64,000 nucleotides of DNA, taken from Phascolarctobacterium sp. (lineage in GTDB: Bacteria > Bacillota > Negativicutes > Acidaminococcales > Acidaminococcaceae). The translations under genes were made by a program, and so were the position numbers. Below the pieces are notes generated by a model. That model was not told the origin of the DNA. It worked only from the letters and a program-made list of their open reading frames with translations, and made no database searches. The stretch is from assembly GCA_030523325.1 (NCBI GenBank), contig JAUNIS010000002.1, positions 1-64,000 on the forward strand. The letters run 5' to 3'. Below are positions 35,343 through 43,411 of this stretch, one piece after another (within the stretch, counting starts at the first letter, position 1; every line of letters begins with the position of its first letter).

Positions 35343-35969
35343 ATGAAGAGATTAGGGATTTTTGGCGGCACCTTTGATCCAATTCATATTGGGCATTTGG
35401 AAATTGCAAAATCCATCTACGAGCAAATGGACCTGGAACAAATTATTTTTATTCCGGCCTATGTTGCTCCGCATAAGGTTGGACAGGACTTTGCCCCGGC
35501 TATGGATCGTTATAAAATGACGAAGCTGGCTGTGCAGCCCTACCCGTATTTCTCTGTTTCCTATTTAGAACTGATGCGTACAGGAGTGTCTTATACCTAC
35601 GATACTCTGCAGGAGCTTAAAAAGATTTATCCTGAGCACGAACTCTTTTTTATCATTGGCGCGGATTCAGTTACGACTCTTCATACGTGGCATCGCATTC
35701 AAGAAATGTTCGAGCTCGCAACCTTTGTTGGTGCAGAGCGACCTGGCTACGACAATTCTGACGTGCTTCAAGCTATCGATAATTTGGGAGCCAGAGCTAA
35801 AGAAAAAATTATTTTACTCGATACCCCGGAAAATCATATCTCTTCTACCATCATTCGCCAAAGAATTCGTGCGGGCAAGAATTTGCATGATTTAGTTCCC
35901 GAGGTTGTAGAAAAATATATTTACGATCATAAGTTATATTTAGAAGGCAAGCAAAATGAAAATAAATGA
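35343..35969 (+). CDS. nadD: Nicotinate-nucleotide adenylyltransferase
   Basis: NAD synthesis enzyme joining nicotinate mononucleotide and ATP, 208 residues. The nucleotidyltransferase signature GGTFDPIHIGHL lies at residues 7-18 and the ISSTIIRQRIRAG motif near 168. GGAG sits six bases ahead of ATG 35343; GTG 35340 is possible but poorer. It overlaps yqeK by 14 bases, the same pair as in Bacillus, so the two are translationally linked. It begins a run nadD-yqeK-LCP-rsfS-cvfB. Confidence 0.95.
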   Translation: MKRLGIFGGTFDPIHIGHLEIAKSIYEQMDLEQIIFIPAYVAPHKVGQDFAPAMDRYKMTKLAVQPYPYFSVSYLELMRTGVSYTYDTLQELKKIYPEHELFFIIGADSVTTLHTWHRIQEMFELATFVGAERPGYDNSDVLQAIDNLGARAKEKIILLDTPENHISSTIIRQRIRAGKNLHDLVPEVVEKYIYDHKLYLEGKQNENK

Positions 35970-36528
35970 AATGAAAGACTTGCTGGAAGCAAGCATTCCT
36001 GGTAAACGTTTTAAACATTCTGTTGCTGTATACGAAACCGCCCTTAAGATGGCAGAGCATTTTAACTGTGACATGGAGAAGGTGGGCATCGCTTCTTTAT
36101 TGCATGATTGCGGCCGCGAGGTTGCGACAAAAGAAAGTGTTGCCTGGGCTCAGGCTCACGACTTGCCCGTCGACGAAATCGAAGCTAATCAACCCATACT
36201 CTTGCATTCTAAAATTGGCATGGTCATCGCCAAAGAAAAATACGGCGTCAGTGATTTAGAAATTCTCGACGCTATTCGCTATCATACAACGGGCACTAGT
36301 GGTATGACTGACATTGCTAAAATTGTTTTCTTAGCGGATATTATTGAACCTAACAGAGATTATCCCGGTGTTGATGATTTGCGTAAGGCAAGCTTTAAAA
36401 ATCTCGACAAGGCTATGTTGATGGCTTACTCCAACACGACGACATATTTATTTGAAAGCGAACTACTCGTACATCCAAATTGCATCAAGGGCTACAATGA
36501 GCTCGTGCTGCAAGCCAAGAAGAAATAA
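35956..36528 (+). CDS. yqeK: HD-domain phosphohydrolase YqeK
   Basis: 190-residue metal-dependent HD-domain enzyme. The ligands are visible in KHSVAVYETALKMAEHF (His), LLHDCGRE (His-Asp) and RYHTTGTSGMT with IVFLADIIEPNRDY. Characterised members cleave diadenosine tetraphosphate symmetrically into two ADP. It overlaps nadD and is followed by a LytR-CpsA-Psr gene 14 bases on. In Bacillus rsfS follows directly; here the LCP gene is interposed. Confidence 0.92.
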   Translation: MKINEMKDLLEASIPGKRFKHSVAVYETALKMAEHFNCDMEKVGIASLLHDCGREVATKESVAWAQAHDLPVDEIEANQPILLHSKIGMVIAKEKYGVSDLEILDAIRYHTTGTSGMTDIAKIVFLADIIEPNRDYPGVDDLRKASFKNLDKAMLMAYSNTTTYLFESELLVHPNCIKGYNELVLQAKKK

Positions 36529-36542
36529 TTGGGAGTTAAAGT

Positions 36543-37658
36543 ATGGGAAATTATGATGACCTAGAGTGGAAACGGCCACATCGTACGCGCAAAAAATTGC
36601 GCTGGGGCAGGTTAATTCTTTTGCTTTTGCTTTTTGTTATCGTCGGAGGGGCTTTCTTTTGGGGAAGTGTGTGGGTGTATGACACCTTCATTAATCCGCC
36701 TCAGGCTAAGGTTGCTGTTGCAACAGATAAAAAGGAATCAACAGAAGAACTTTCGTCTCGCATCAATATTTTACTTTTAGGTATTGACGACGGCGATAGC
36801 GAAGCGGCAAAGGACGAGCCCAAGCGTACGGACGCCATGCTGCTTTTATCCGTGGACCCAGAAAAGAATAAGGTTGCTGTCCTCTCCTTGCCTCGAGATA
36901 CCAAGGTAATTTTACCAGGACATAGCGACTACCAAAAATTAAATTCCGCCTACACCTTTGGTGGAACTGTTATGGCTAAGCAAGCCATCGCTAATTTGCT
37001 CAAGGTACCCATTCATTATTATGCTTTGGCTAATTGGCAGGGCTTTATTGATATTGTCGATTTAATTGGCGGCGTCGATATTTATGTCGACAAGGACATG
37101 CATTATGAGGATCCTTGGGCTGATCTTGTTATCGACATTAAGCATGGTTTCCAACATATGGATGGTAAAACTGCTGGCAAGTACGTGCGTTTCCGTAGTG
37201 ACGAGCTAGGTGATATTGGTCGCGTACAACGTCAACAAAAATTCGTTAAGGCTGCTGCCGAGCAAATGTTTTCCATTCAAAATATTACCAAGGTGCCGCA
37301 GCTCATGCGTACTCTTGATAAATATATTGAAACCGACTTAAATGCACCGACTATGATTAAGGCTGCCAATAGCTTTAAGATTTTCGGCGAAGAAAAAGTT
37401 AAAACTGGTATGCTCTATGGTCACTTTGATGATACGTCAGGTGTTAGCTATTGGGGTGTAACTCAGGAGGATATTCATAGGTCTTTAGATGAGCTGGAAA
37501 TTCCTCGCGAAAAGACGGAAAAAGAAAAGAAGGCTCAAGCAGAAGAAAATAAAAAACATTTGCAACCCATAGACCATGAAGAGCAGTTGAGAAAAGAAAA
37601 AGTTGATAGGGAAGCCAAGGAAAAGGCTGCTAAAGAGCAAGCCGAAAAGAAAAATTAA
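36543..37658 (+). CDS. LytR-CpsA-Psr (LCP) family transferase
   Basis: Single-pass membrane enzyme of 371 residues that transfers lipid-linked glycopolymers to peptidoglycan or related acceptors. A basic cytoplasmic N-terminus (WKRPHRTRKKLRWGR), one helix (about 23-45), then the LCP domain with LLLGIDDGDSE, RTDAMLLLSVDPEKNKVAVLSLPRDTKV, NSAYTFGG, and RFRSDELGDIGRVQRQQ. The C-terminal 50 residues are highly charged (Lys/Glu-rich, probable coiled coil). GGGAG precedes ATG 36543. Its acceptor in this organism cannot be told; in a diderm it could be a cell-wall carbohydrate. Confidence 0.88.
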   Translation: MGNYDDLEWKRPHRTRKKLRWGRLILLLLLFVIVGGAFFWGSVWVYDTFINPPQAKVAVATDKKESTEELSSRINILLLGIDDGDSEAAKDEPKRTDAMLLLSVDPEKNKVAVLSLPRDTKVILPGHSDYQKLNSAYTFGGTVMAKQAIANLLKVPIHYYALANWQGFIDIVDLIGGVDIYVDKDMHYEDPWADLVIDIKHGFQHMDGKTAGKYVRFRSDELGDIGRVQRQQKFVKAAAEQMFSIQNITKVPQLMRTLDKYIETDLNAPTMIKAANSFKIFGEEKVKTGMLYGHFDDTSGVSYWGVTQEDIHRSLDELEIPREKTEKEKKAQAEENKKHLQPIDHEEQLRKEKVDREAKEKAAKEQAEKKN

Positions 37659-37672
37659 TTTGGAGGAATGTT

Positions 37673-38029
37673 ATGACTAGTAAAGAATTAGCAATGAAAA
37701 TCGCACAATTTGCAAGTGACAAAAAAGCTAAAGATATTTTGCTCTTGAACATGCAAGAGCTGAGCCCTGTAACCGACTATTATGTGATCGCTAGCGCATC
37801 TAACACCACTCAGGTTCGTGCTATTGCTGACAACGTGGAAGATGAAATCGCTAAAAATTTCGAAGTACTGCCCAACCATAAGGAAGGCTACCAAGAAAGT
37901 CAATGGGTGCTCATGGATTACGGCGATGTAGTTGCGCACATTTTCTTAGAAGAAGAGCGTGACTTCTACAACCTAGAACAACTCTGGGCTGATGCTCCGT
38001 CTGAAGCCTATGTGGAGACTGAAGAATGA
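37673..38029 (+). CDS. rsfS: Ribosomal silencing factor RsfS
   Basis: 118 residues, binds ribosomal protein uL14 and blocks subunit joining when nutrients are scarce. Family signature: AKDILLLNMQELSPVTDYYVIASASNTTQVRAIADNVED, then WVLMDYGDVVAHIFLEEERDFYNLEQLWADAP at the C-terminus. GGAGG precedes ATG 37673. Its TGA stop overlaps the ATG of the next gene (ATGA), so the two are coupled. Confidence 0.95.
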   Translation: MTSKELAMKIAQFASDKKAKDILLLNMQELSPVTDYYVIASASNTTQVRAIADNVEDEIAKNFEVLPNHKEGYQESQWVLMDYGDVVAHIFLEEERDFYNLEQLWADAPSEAYVETEE

Positions 38030-38979
38030 TTGATAAAAAACCAAATGCAGGTGGCAGGCCGGCTGGTAAATTTTCTGGCAAAGGCAAGAAGTTTTCTGCG
38101 CCACCCGTGAATAATACTAAATACAAGGCAGGCGATGTGGTAACTCTCAAGGTTGCAAGACTTGCCGAGATGGGTGCTTTCCTCGATGGGGGCACTGGTA
38201 ACACAAGTGATGATATTTTACTCCACAAACAACAAATGGAAGGCATGGAGGTAAAAGCCGGTGATGAGATTAAGGTTTATCTTTATCTCGATCCCGCGAA
38301 AAGACTCACTGCCTCCACCAAGCTTCCGAAGATGCGCGAGGGTCAGCTGGGTTACGTAAAAGTTTTAAGCGTAACTCGTGATGGTGGCTTCGTCGATATC
38401 GGCGCAGAACGTGGCGTCTTCTTGCCCTATAGCGAGATGCATGGTCACGTTAATGCTGAGCAAATGGTTTGGGTTAAGCTTTATCGCGACAAGTCTGATC
38501 GTCCTTGCGTGACCATGCGCGTAGAAGATGACATCCAACGTATCGCGAAGCAGGCTGAAGGCGTGAAGGTGGGGGACCAAGTTGTGGGCACCATCTACAA
38601 CATTTTGCCTGAAGGCTTCTTCATTTTTACTAAGGAACACTTCATCGCCTTCTTGCCGCGTAACGAGGTGCCGCCATCCTACGGGCGTTTAGACTTCGGT
38701 CAACGTTTAGAGTTACGCGTAACTTATTTGCGTGAGGATGGACGACTAAACGTTTCTCTGCGTCTTGTTAAAGAAAAAGCACTCCTTGCGGATGCAGAAG
38801 AGCTGTATGCTTTTATGCAGCAACGTGGTGGTCGCATGCCTTACTGTGATTCCACGCCTACCGAAATTATCAAATCCAAGTTCGGAATTAGTAAAGCTGC
38901 CTTCAAGCGTGCTCTTGGTCACTTGATGAAGGAAGGCAAGGTTCACCAAGAAAACGGATGGACCATTGTTAACGAGTAA
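38026..38979 (+). CDS. cvfB: CvfB-type S1-domain RNA-binding protein
   Basis: 317 residues. After a short basic, low-complexity N-terminus (GGRPAGKFSGKGKKF) come S1-like OB folds: VVTLKVARLAEMGAFLDGG...DILLHKQQMEG, VLSVTRDGGFVDIGAERGVFLPYSEM, and a third VVGTIYNILPEGFFIFTKEH, then a winged helix (STPTEIIKSKFGISKAAFKRALGHLMKEGKV). This layout is the CvfB/YitL family, which affects virulence and gene expression in cocci by an unsettled mechanism. It shares an ATGA overlap with rsfS. Confidence 0.88.
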   Translation: MIDKKPNAGGRPAGKFSGKGKKFSAPPVNNTKYKAGDVVTLKVARLAEMGAFLDGGTGNTSDDILLHKQQMEGMEVKAGDEIKVYLYLDPAKRLTASTKLPKMREGQLGYVKVLSVTRDGGFVDIGAERGVFLPYSEMHGHVNAEQMVWVKLYRDKSDRPCVTMRVEDDIQRIAKQAEGVKVGDQVVGTIYNILPEGFFIFTKEHFIAFLPRNEVPPSYGRLDFGQRLELRVTYLREDGRLNVSLRLVKEKALLADAEELYAFMQQRGGRMPYCDSTPTEIIKSKFGISKAAFKRALGHLMKEGKVHQENGWTIVNE

Positions 38980-39025
38980 TTTTTGCGCTGAGCTTTTGCT
39001 TGGCGCATTATCTTTCGAGGGGAAA

Positions 39026-39778
39026 ATGGAATTACTTTCATTATTAATTGGTTCCGTTGCTGTTTTTACAGCTTCTTTTTTTGCAACAGTATCGGGTTTT
39101 GGCTACGCACTCATTGCTACTCCGCTTATGTCCAGCGTGCTGCCGCTAAAAAGCGTTATCATTTTTGTTCTCTTTCTAACGATGATGATGCGTGTCTTTA
39201 CAATGTATACTACGTTTAAAGACGTGGAATGGAAGACAGTGACCGTTGTAAGTCTTGGTTGTTTAATTGGCATTCAACCGGGTAGCTGGGTTTTAAAAAT
39301 TTTGTCTGTACCATCCCTAGGTTTATTTTTGAGCTGCGCCTTGCTTACAGCTGTTTTTTTGATGAGCCGCAAATATAAAATCCAGGTGGAAAATAAAACC
39401 GCTGGTCGCTTTGGCATCGGTATTGTCTCGGGATTTTTTGGGGCGTCCACGTCTGTGAGTGGTCCACCCATCGTTTTATACTTTTTGAACGAGGATATGC
39501 CAAAAGTTAAGATGCGTGCGAACATGACGTGGATCTTTGGCCTTACGCTTGTCAGTACAGCTGCAACTTATTTGTTCACCAACGCTTATGCTGTGGTCGA
39601 GACGTGGACGCCCTTTTATTATTTAGTTCCTGCGAATATGCTTGGTGTTTTTCTCGGCGAACGCTGTGCAAAATTTTTGAGTCAAGAACTTTTCAGAAAG
39701 CTTGCCCTCGTCATCGTCTGCTTAGGGGCAGTGATGATGCTCGTTTCTTCCTTAAAAAGATTGGGGCTTTTAGGTTAA
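39026..39778 (+). CDS. TSUP (TauE/SafE) family transporter
   Basis: A 250-residue membrane protein with about eight helices and the family's internal repeat: GSVAVFTASFFATVSGFGYALIATPLMSSVLPL and FGIGIVSGFFGASTSVSGPPIVLYFLN. The TSUP family exports or imports sulfonates, sulfite or other small organic anions; the substrate here is unknown. GAGGGG sits before ATG 39026. A longer frame from 38966 overlaps cvfB and lacks a ribosome site, so it was rejected. It is the last gene of this rightward run; a 420-base gap follows. Confidence 0.88.
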   Translation: MELLSLLIGSVAVFTASFFATVSGFGYALIATPLMSSVLPLKSVIIFVLFLTMMMRVFTMYTTFKDVEWKTVTVVSLGCLIGIQPGSWVLKILSVPSLGLFLSCALLTAVFLMSRKYKIQVENKTAGRFGIGIVSGFFGASTSVSGPPIVLYFLNEDMPKVKMRANMTWIFGLTLVSTAATYLFTNAYAVVETWTPFYYLVPANMLGVFLGERCAKFLSQELFRKLALVIVCLGAVMMLVSSLKRLGLLG

Positions 39779-40199
39779 GCTTTAACTAAAAAATATTTTC
39801 CGCGAGTTGGCTTTTGAAAAAAGTTTTTTGCATCAAGCTTGACTTGTGAAATAATTTCATTAAATCGTAAATATTGTCATAAAATAAACACAGAGTGAAT
39901 TTTAAAAATTAAAAAATTTTTAAAAGAATATTTAAAATGTGCACCAATTGTTTAACAAATACTATAAATGTTTGTTAGATAAGTACAATGCTTACACATA
40001 AATCATTGATTACATTTAAAAAGTACTTTAAAAAATTTTATTTTGTGTTATAATATTAATGGATTATTTCCTATGGTTATCTATTAGTGTTTCCGTTTTC
40101 AGGAAATATCCGTCTCGTTCTTTGAAAAAGTTCCTAAATTCATCTCGGTATATTGTGTCTCGACACTCTATATAAATTTTTAAAAGGAGGAACATTAAA
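39779..40199 (+). promoter_or_regulatory. Long AT-rich control region of the DASS transporter
   Basis: No gene is seen in these 421 bases. A -10 box TATAAT at 40049-40054 predicts a start near 40061, leaving a leader of about 140 bases. The leader opens with GGATTATTTCCT (40061-40072) that can pair with AGGAAATATCC (40101-40111, one bulge). No good -35 box is present, so an activator may be needed. AAAAGGAGG ends the leader. Confidence 0.55.
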
Positions 40200-41480
40200 A
40201 TGTCCCAAGCAACAAAATGTCTCATTTTGTTAGCAGTAATCGCATTCTTCTTCGTAACCGAACTTATTCCCCTTGCAATTACTGCTATGTCCGGCGCTAT
40301 CGCTTGCGGCCTGTTAGGTTTCATTCCCCTGAAACAAGTATTCTCTGGTCTTTCTAACTCCACCGTAGTACTTTTCGCAGGTATGTTCGTAGTTGGCGCT
40401 TCCATGTTCTACACTGGCCTTGCTCAAGCAATTGGTAACAAAGTAGTTGGCCTTGTAGGTACCGCAGAAAACTCCCTTATGTTTGGTCTCATGACCGTAG
40501 GTACCGTTCTTTCTGCATTCCTTTCTAACACCGGTACTGCTGCATGCTTACTTCCTGTAGCACTCGGTATCTGTGCATCCGCTAAAATCCCCGCATCCCG
40601 TCAATTAATGCCTTTGGCATTTGCTTGCGGTTGGGGCGGCATCTGCACCCTCGTAGGTACTCCTCCTAACATCCTTGCTAACGGCGCTCTCCAAGCTGCT
40701 GGCATGGCTGACAAACAATTTGGCTTCTTCGAATGGGGCCTCATTGGTGTACCTCTTTCTATTGCTGGTATGCTCTACATGATGTTCGTAGGCAAATATC
40801 TCCTTCCTGCTGCTCAACTTGATGCTGATCAAGAAATTGAACAAGAAGTTGAAGCTAACGAACCTAACTCCACCAAGATGGCAGTTTCTGGTATCATCCT
40901 TCTCGTAGTAGTTGCAGTTATGGGCTCCGGCACCAAACTCATCACTCTTGAAATGACCGCTATCATTGGCGCAATGGTTTGCGTACTTACCAAATGCTTA
41001 ACTGAAAAACAAGCTTATGCATCCATCGACTGGGTAACCATTTTCCTGTTCGCTGGCATGATGCCTGTATCTTCTGCTATGGCTAAAACTGGCGCTGGCA
41101 AAATGATCGCTGACTGGACCGTAGGTCTGATGGGTTCTTCTCCTTCTCCGATGGTTCTGACTGCAGTACTCTTCATTCTGTCCTGCACTCTGACCCAATT
41201 CATGTCCAACACTGCATCCGCAGCTCTGCTTTGCCCGATCGGTATCGCTATCGCACAATCTTTGGGCGCTGACCCGAAACCTGTACTGGTAGCTATCGCT
41301 ACTGCAGCATCTTGCGCATTCGCATCTCCTGTTGGTACTCCTCCGAATACCCTGGTACTTGGCCCTGGCAACTACAAATTCATGGACTATGTTAAAGCTG
41401 GTACTGGCTTGATCATCGTTTGCTTCGTAGTAACCTTGGTTATTTGCCCGATGATGTGGCCGTTCTTCCCTGGCAAATAA
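40200..41480 (+). CDS. Divalent-anion:Na+ symporter (SLC13/DASS), probable dicarboxylate transporter
   Basis: A 426-residue carrier with two inverted repeats and the two SNT signatures of the SLC13 family, FLSNTGTAACLLPVA (near 103) and FMSNTASAALLCPIG (near 341), each followed by a GTPPN loop. These bind substrate carboxylates and Na+. Succinate, malate or fumarate are the likely substrates. Codon use differs sharply from neighbouring genes: 15 of 16 lysine codons or so are AAA, and ATC, GTA, TCC and CTG are frequent. This is the pattern of a very highly expressed gene. An ideal AAAAGGAGG precedes the start, and a strong terminator follows. Confidence 0.88.
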   Translation: MSQATKCLILLAVIAFFFVTELIPLAITAMSGAIACGLLGFIPLKQVFSGLSNSTVVLFAGMFVVGASMFYTGLAQAIGNKVVGLVGTAENSLMFGLMTVGTVLSAFLSNTGTAACLLPVALGICASAKIPASRQLMPLAFACGWGGICTLVGTPPNILANGALQAAGMADKQFGFFEWGLIGVPLSIAGMLYMMFVGKYLLPAAQLDADQEIEQEVEANEPNSTKMAVSGIILLVVVAVMGSGTKLITLEMTAIIGAMVCVLTKCLTEKQAYASIDWVTIFLFAGMMPVSSAMAKTGAGKMIADWTVGLMGSSPSPMVLTAVLFILSCTLTQFMSNTASAALLCPIGIAIAQSLGADPKPVLVAIATAASCAFASPVGTPPNTLVLGPGNYKFMDYVKAGTGLIIVCFVVTLVICPMMWPFFPGK

Positions 41481-41516
41481 TTCTTATTCGCTAGTGTGAA
41501 CTCCATGTTCTGAAAT

Positions 41517-41553
41517 TAAAAAGTCAATTCTCTTTCGGGAGAATTGACTTTTT
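41517..41553 (+). terminator. Terminator of the DASS transporter gene
   Basis: AAAAGTCAATTCTC / GAGAATTGACTTTT (41519-41532 with 41539-41552) around a TTTCGG loop and a T7 tail. Confidence 0.92.
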
Positions 41554-41555
41554 TT

Positions 41556-41740
41556 ATTGCAAAAAAAAATTTTTTGCTGCGTCGTTGCCGTCGAAAATTT
41601 TTTATTACAAAAAATATTTTTCTGCTGCGTAGTTGTCTAAAGTTTTTTGATTGGAACAAATTTTTTCGAGAAATTATTGTTGTTGAAAATATTTTTTCGA
41701 AAAAATTCTTTCGGGATGATTTGCAATACGTGGGAAATTT
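41556..41740. repeat. Degenerate AT-rich tandem repeat
   Basis: Loose direct copies of ATTGCAAAAAATTTTTTGCTGCGT(C/A)GTTG occur at about 41556-41606 and 41607-41650, with a more diverged third near 41655-41700. Each contains a poly-A/poly-T palindrome. An open frame on the minus strand across it reads as Lys/Phe/Arg low complexity and is not a gene. Confidence 0.4.
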
Positions 41741-41743
41741 TGT

Positions 41744-41797
41744 GTTGATTTCCTCCAGTAAATGCATTATACTGTGTATTAACAGGAGGAAATCAAC
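41744..41797 (+). promoter_or_regulatory. abiE promoter embedded in a 13-bp inverted repeat (operator)
   Basis: TTGATT (41745-41750), 17-base spacer, TATACT (41768-41773). A perfect 13-base inverted repeat surrounds it: GTTGATTTCCTCC at 41744-41756 covers the -35 box, and GGAGGAAATCAAC at 41785-41797 covers the ribosome site and abuts the ATG. AbiEi antitoxins are known to repress their own promoter by binding inverted repeats, so this is very likely the AbiEi operator. Confidence 0.75.
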
Positions 41798-42385
41798 ATG
41801 ATAATTTCTTCGGAACAATTGTTGTTTGAAAATAGAGATTATGCAAATCCTCAAGCTCGTGTTCAAGCCATGATAAAAAAGAAAGAGCTCGTACCTTTAA
41901 AGCGAGGATTATTTGAAACCGATACGCATGCTCCTGGCTTAGTCATTGCCAATAGTTTGCTTGGTCCATCGTATTTATCTTTCGAATATGCTCTGTCCTT
42001 TTATGGTATGATTCCTGAGCGGGTTTCAACTTATACATCAGCTGTCTTTGGCCGTAACAAATTCATAGAATATAAAAATTTTTTTGGAGTCTTTACTTAT
42101 AGGGATATTCCCGAGGCGGCATTTCCTTATTTTTATAAGAGGGAACTTGTTGGCGAGCGTCCTTATTTGATAGCTACAAGGGAGAAGGCGCTTTGCGATC
42201 AGTTGAGTACACTTTCTCCTATTCGCGGGATAAACGACTTTCGTGAATATCTTTTTGACGGCATGCGCTTGGACGAAGATATTTTTGCAGAACTTGATTT
42301 TGCCAAGATAAGACGCATCGCGCCTTTGTATCACAGGACGAATCTTAACCAGTTGGTTCGTTTGCTGAGTAAGGAGAGAGAATGA
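41798..42385 (+). CDS. AbiEi-type antitoxin (type IV toxin-antitoxin system)
   Basis: A 195-residue protein resembling AbiEi antitoxins: an N-terminal winged helix ending in KKKELVPLKRGLFET (about residues 8-46), where a regulatory HTH is expected, then YLSFEYALSFYGMIPERVSTYTSAV and the C-terminal half with REKALCDQLSTL. It should both neutralise the toxin and repress the operon. GGAGG (41785-41789) gives the start at ATG 41798. Its stop overlaps the toxin start (ATGA). The locus lies between two terminator-flanked regions, consistent with an acquired cassette. Confidence 0.8.
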   Translation: MIISSEQLLFENRDYANPQARVQAMIKKKELVPLKRGLFETDTHAPGLVIANSLLGPSYLSFEYALSFYGMIPERVSTYTSAVFGRNKFIEYKNFFGVFTYRDIPEAAFPYFYKRELVGERPYLIATREKALCDQLSTLSPIRGINDFREYLFDGMRLDEDIFAELDFAKIRRIAPLYHRTNLNQLVRLLSKERE

Positions 42386-43251
42386 ACGACGCAATTTTAT
42401 CTATGATGCAGCGTTACAATTGCCAAAATAGTGAGGATTACGAAAATGCTTTGAAGGAAATCGTGCAAGAGGTTACGCTGATGGGACTTTCTCGCAGTGA
42501 TTTTTTTACGAAGGCTGCTTTTTATGGTGGCACTGCTTTAAGAATTTTTTACGGATTGCCAAGATATAGTGAGGACCTAGACTTTTCTCTAGAAGCACCG
42601 GATTCCGCTTTTAATCTGGCAGCTTATCTTTCCTATGTAGAAAAAGAATTAAAGGCTTATAATTTTAGTATGAGCGTACAAAAGAAAGAGAAAGAAAAAA
42701 AGACTGCTGTGCAGTCGGCGTTCGTTAAAGGTAATACGGTGCAAAATATTCTTGTCGTAACTTCTAATGACGCTAGTGTGTACGGAATTAATCCTAGAGC
42801 CTTGCTAAAAATTAAATTCGAGGTTGACACTAATCCGCCGGAAGGAGCTCGCTTTCAATATCTGAATGCATTAAATCCTGCCAACTATAAGGTGCGGCTT
42901 TATGATATGCCGTCTCTTTTCGCAGGAAAACTTCATGCCGTATTATGTCGTGATTACAAGCACAGGGTGAAAGGCAGAGATTTTTTCGATTTCACCTGGT
43001 ATCTGAAGCGAGGATGCTTGGTGAATCTGTATCATTTACAAAAAAGAATGGAGCAATCAGGAAAATGGAATCCTCGCGAAGAACTGACAATGCAACGACT
43101 CAAGGATTTGCTTAGACAGAGATTTCAAGTGGTCGATTTCGCCAGTGCGCGATCTGACGTAGCACCTTTCTTGTCCCAAGCGGAGCAAGAAGGAATAAAA
43201 CTTTGGTCTGCAGAATTTTTCAACGATATTACCGACAGATATATGATATAA
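42382..43251 (+). CDS. AbiEii-type nucleotidyltransferase toxin
   Basis: A 289-residue nucleotidyltransferase-like toxin of the AbiEii/DUF1814 family. The catalytic signature is FYGGTALRIFYGLPRYSEDLDFSL (residues 47-70), with GG 49-50 and the metal-binding Asp65 and Asp67; a later LLKIKFEVD and LFAGKLHAVLCRDYKHRVKGRDFFDFTWYL are also family features. Related toxins block growth by adding nucleotides to tRNA or other targets, and some AbiE loci abort phage infection. It overlaps the antitoxin gene by four bases (ATGA). All motif residues are present, so the toxin is probably functional. Confidence 0.85.
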   Translation: MNDAILSMMQRYNCQNSEDYENALKEIVQEVTLMGLSRSDFFTKAAFYGGTALRIFYGLPRYSEDLDFSLEAPDSAFNLAAYLSYVEKELKAYNFSMSVQKKEKEKKTAVQSAFVKGNTVQNILVVTSNDASVYGINPRALLKIKFEVDTNPPEGARFQYLNALNPANYKVRLYDMPSLFAGKLHAVLCRDYKHRVKGRDFFDFTWYLKRGCLVNLYHLQKRMEQSGKWNPREELTMQRLKDLLRQRFQVVDFASARSDVAPFLSQAEQEGIKLWSAEFFNDITDRYMI

Positions 43252-43411
43252 TTTTCGTGCACAAGATTATTTTTTACATCATAATAAAAACACAAATGCT
43301 TTTTATAATGGTTTTGCAAAAGCTTTGACTTTAAGCAAAAAATTTTTTCATTCGTCCGAATTATGCGTTAATAATTTTATGTTGTGCATTGATTTGCAGG
43401 AGGATAATAAT

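Noticed and set aside
38966-39025. N-terminal extension of the TSUP transporter
   Set aside because: It overlaps cvfB and has no ribosome site, while GAGGGG sits just before ATG 39026.
41516-41866. Open frame of 116 codons on the minus strand
   Set aside because: It is made of Lys/Phe/Arg-rich low-complexity sequence from the A/T repeats, covers a terminator and the AbiE promoter, and has no ribosome site.
42038-42394. Minus-strand open frame inside the AbiEi gene
   Set aside because: It is antisense to a gene with clear family motifs and coupling to AbiEii; it has no supporting signals of its own.
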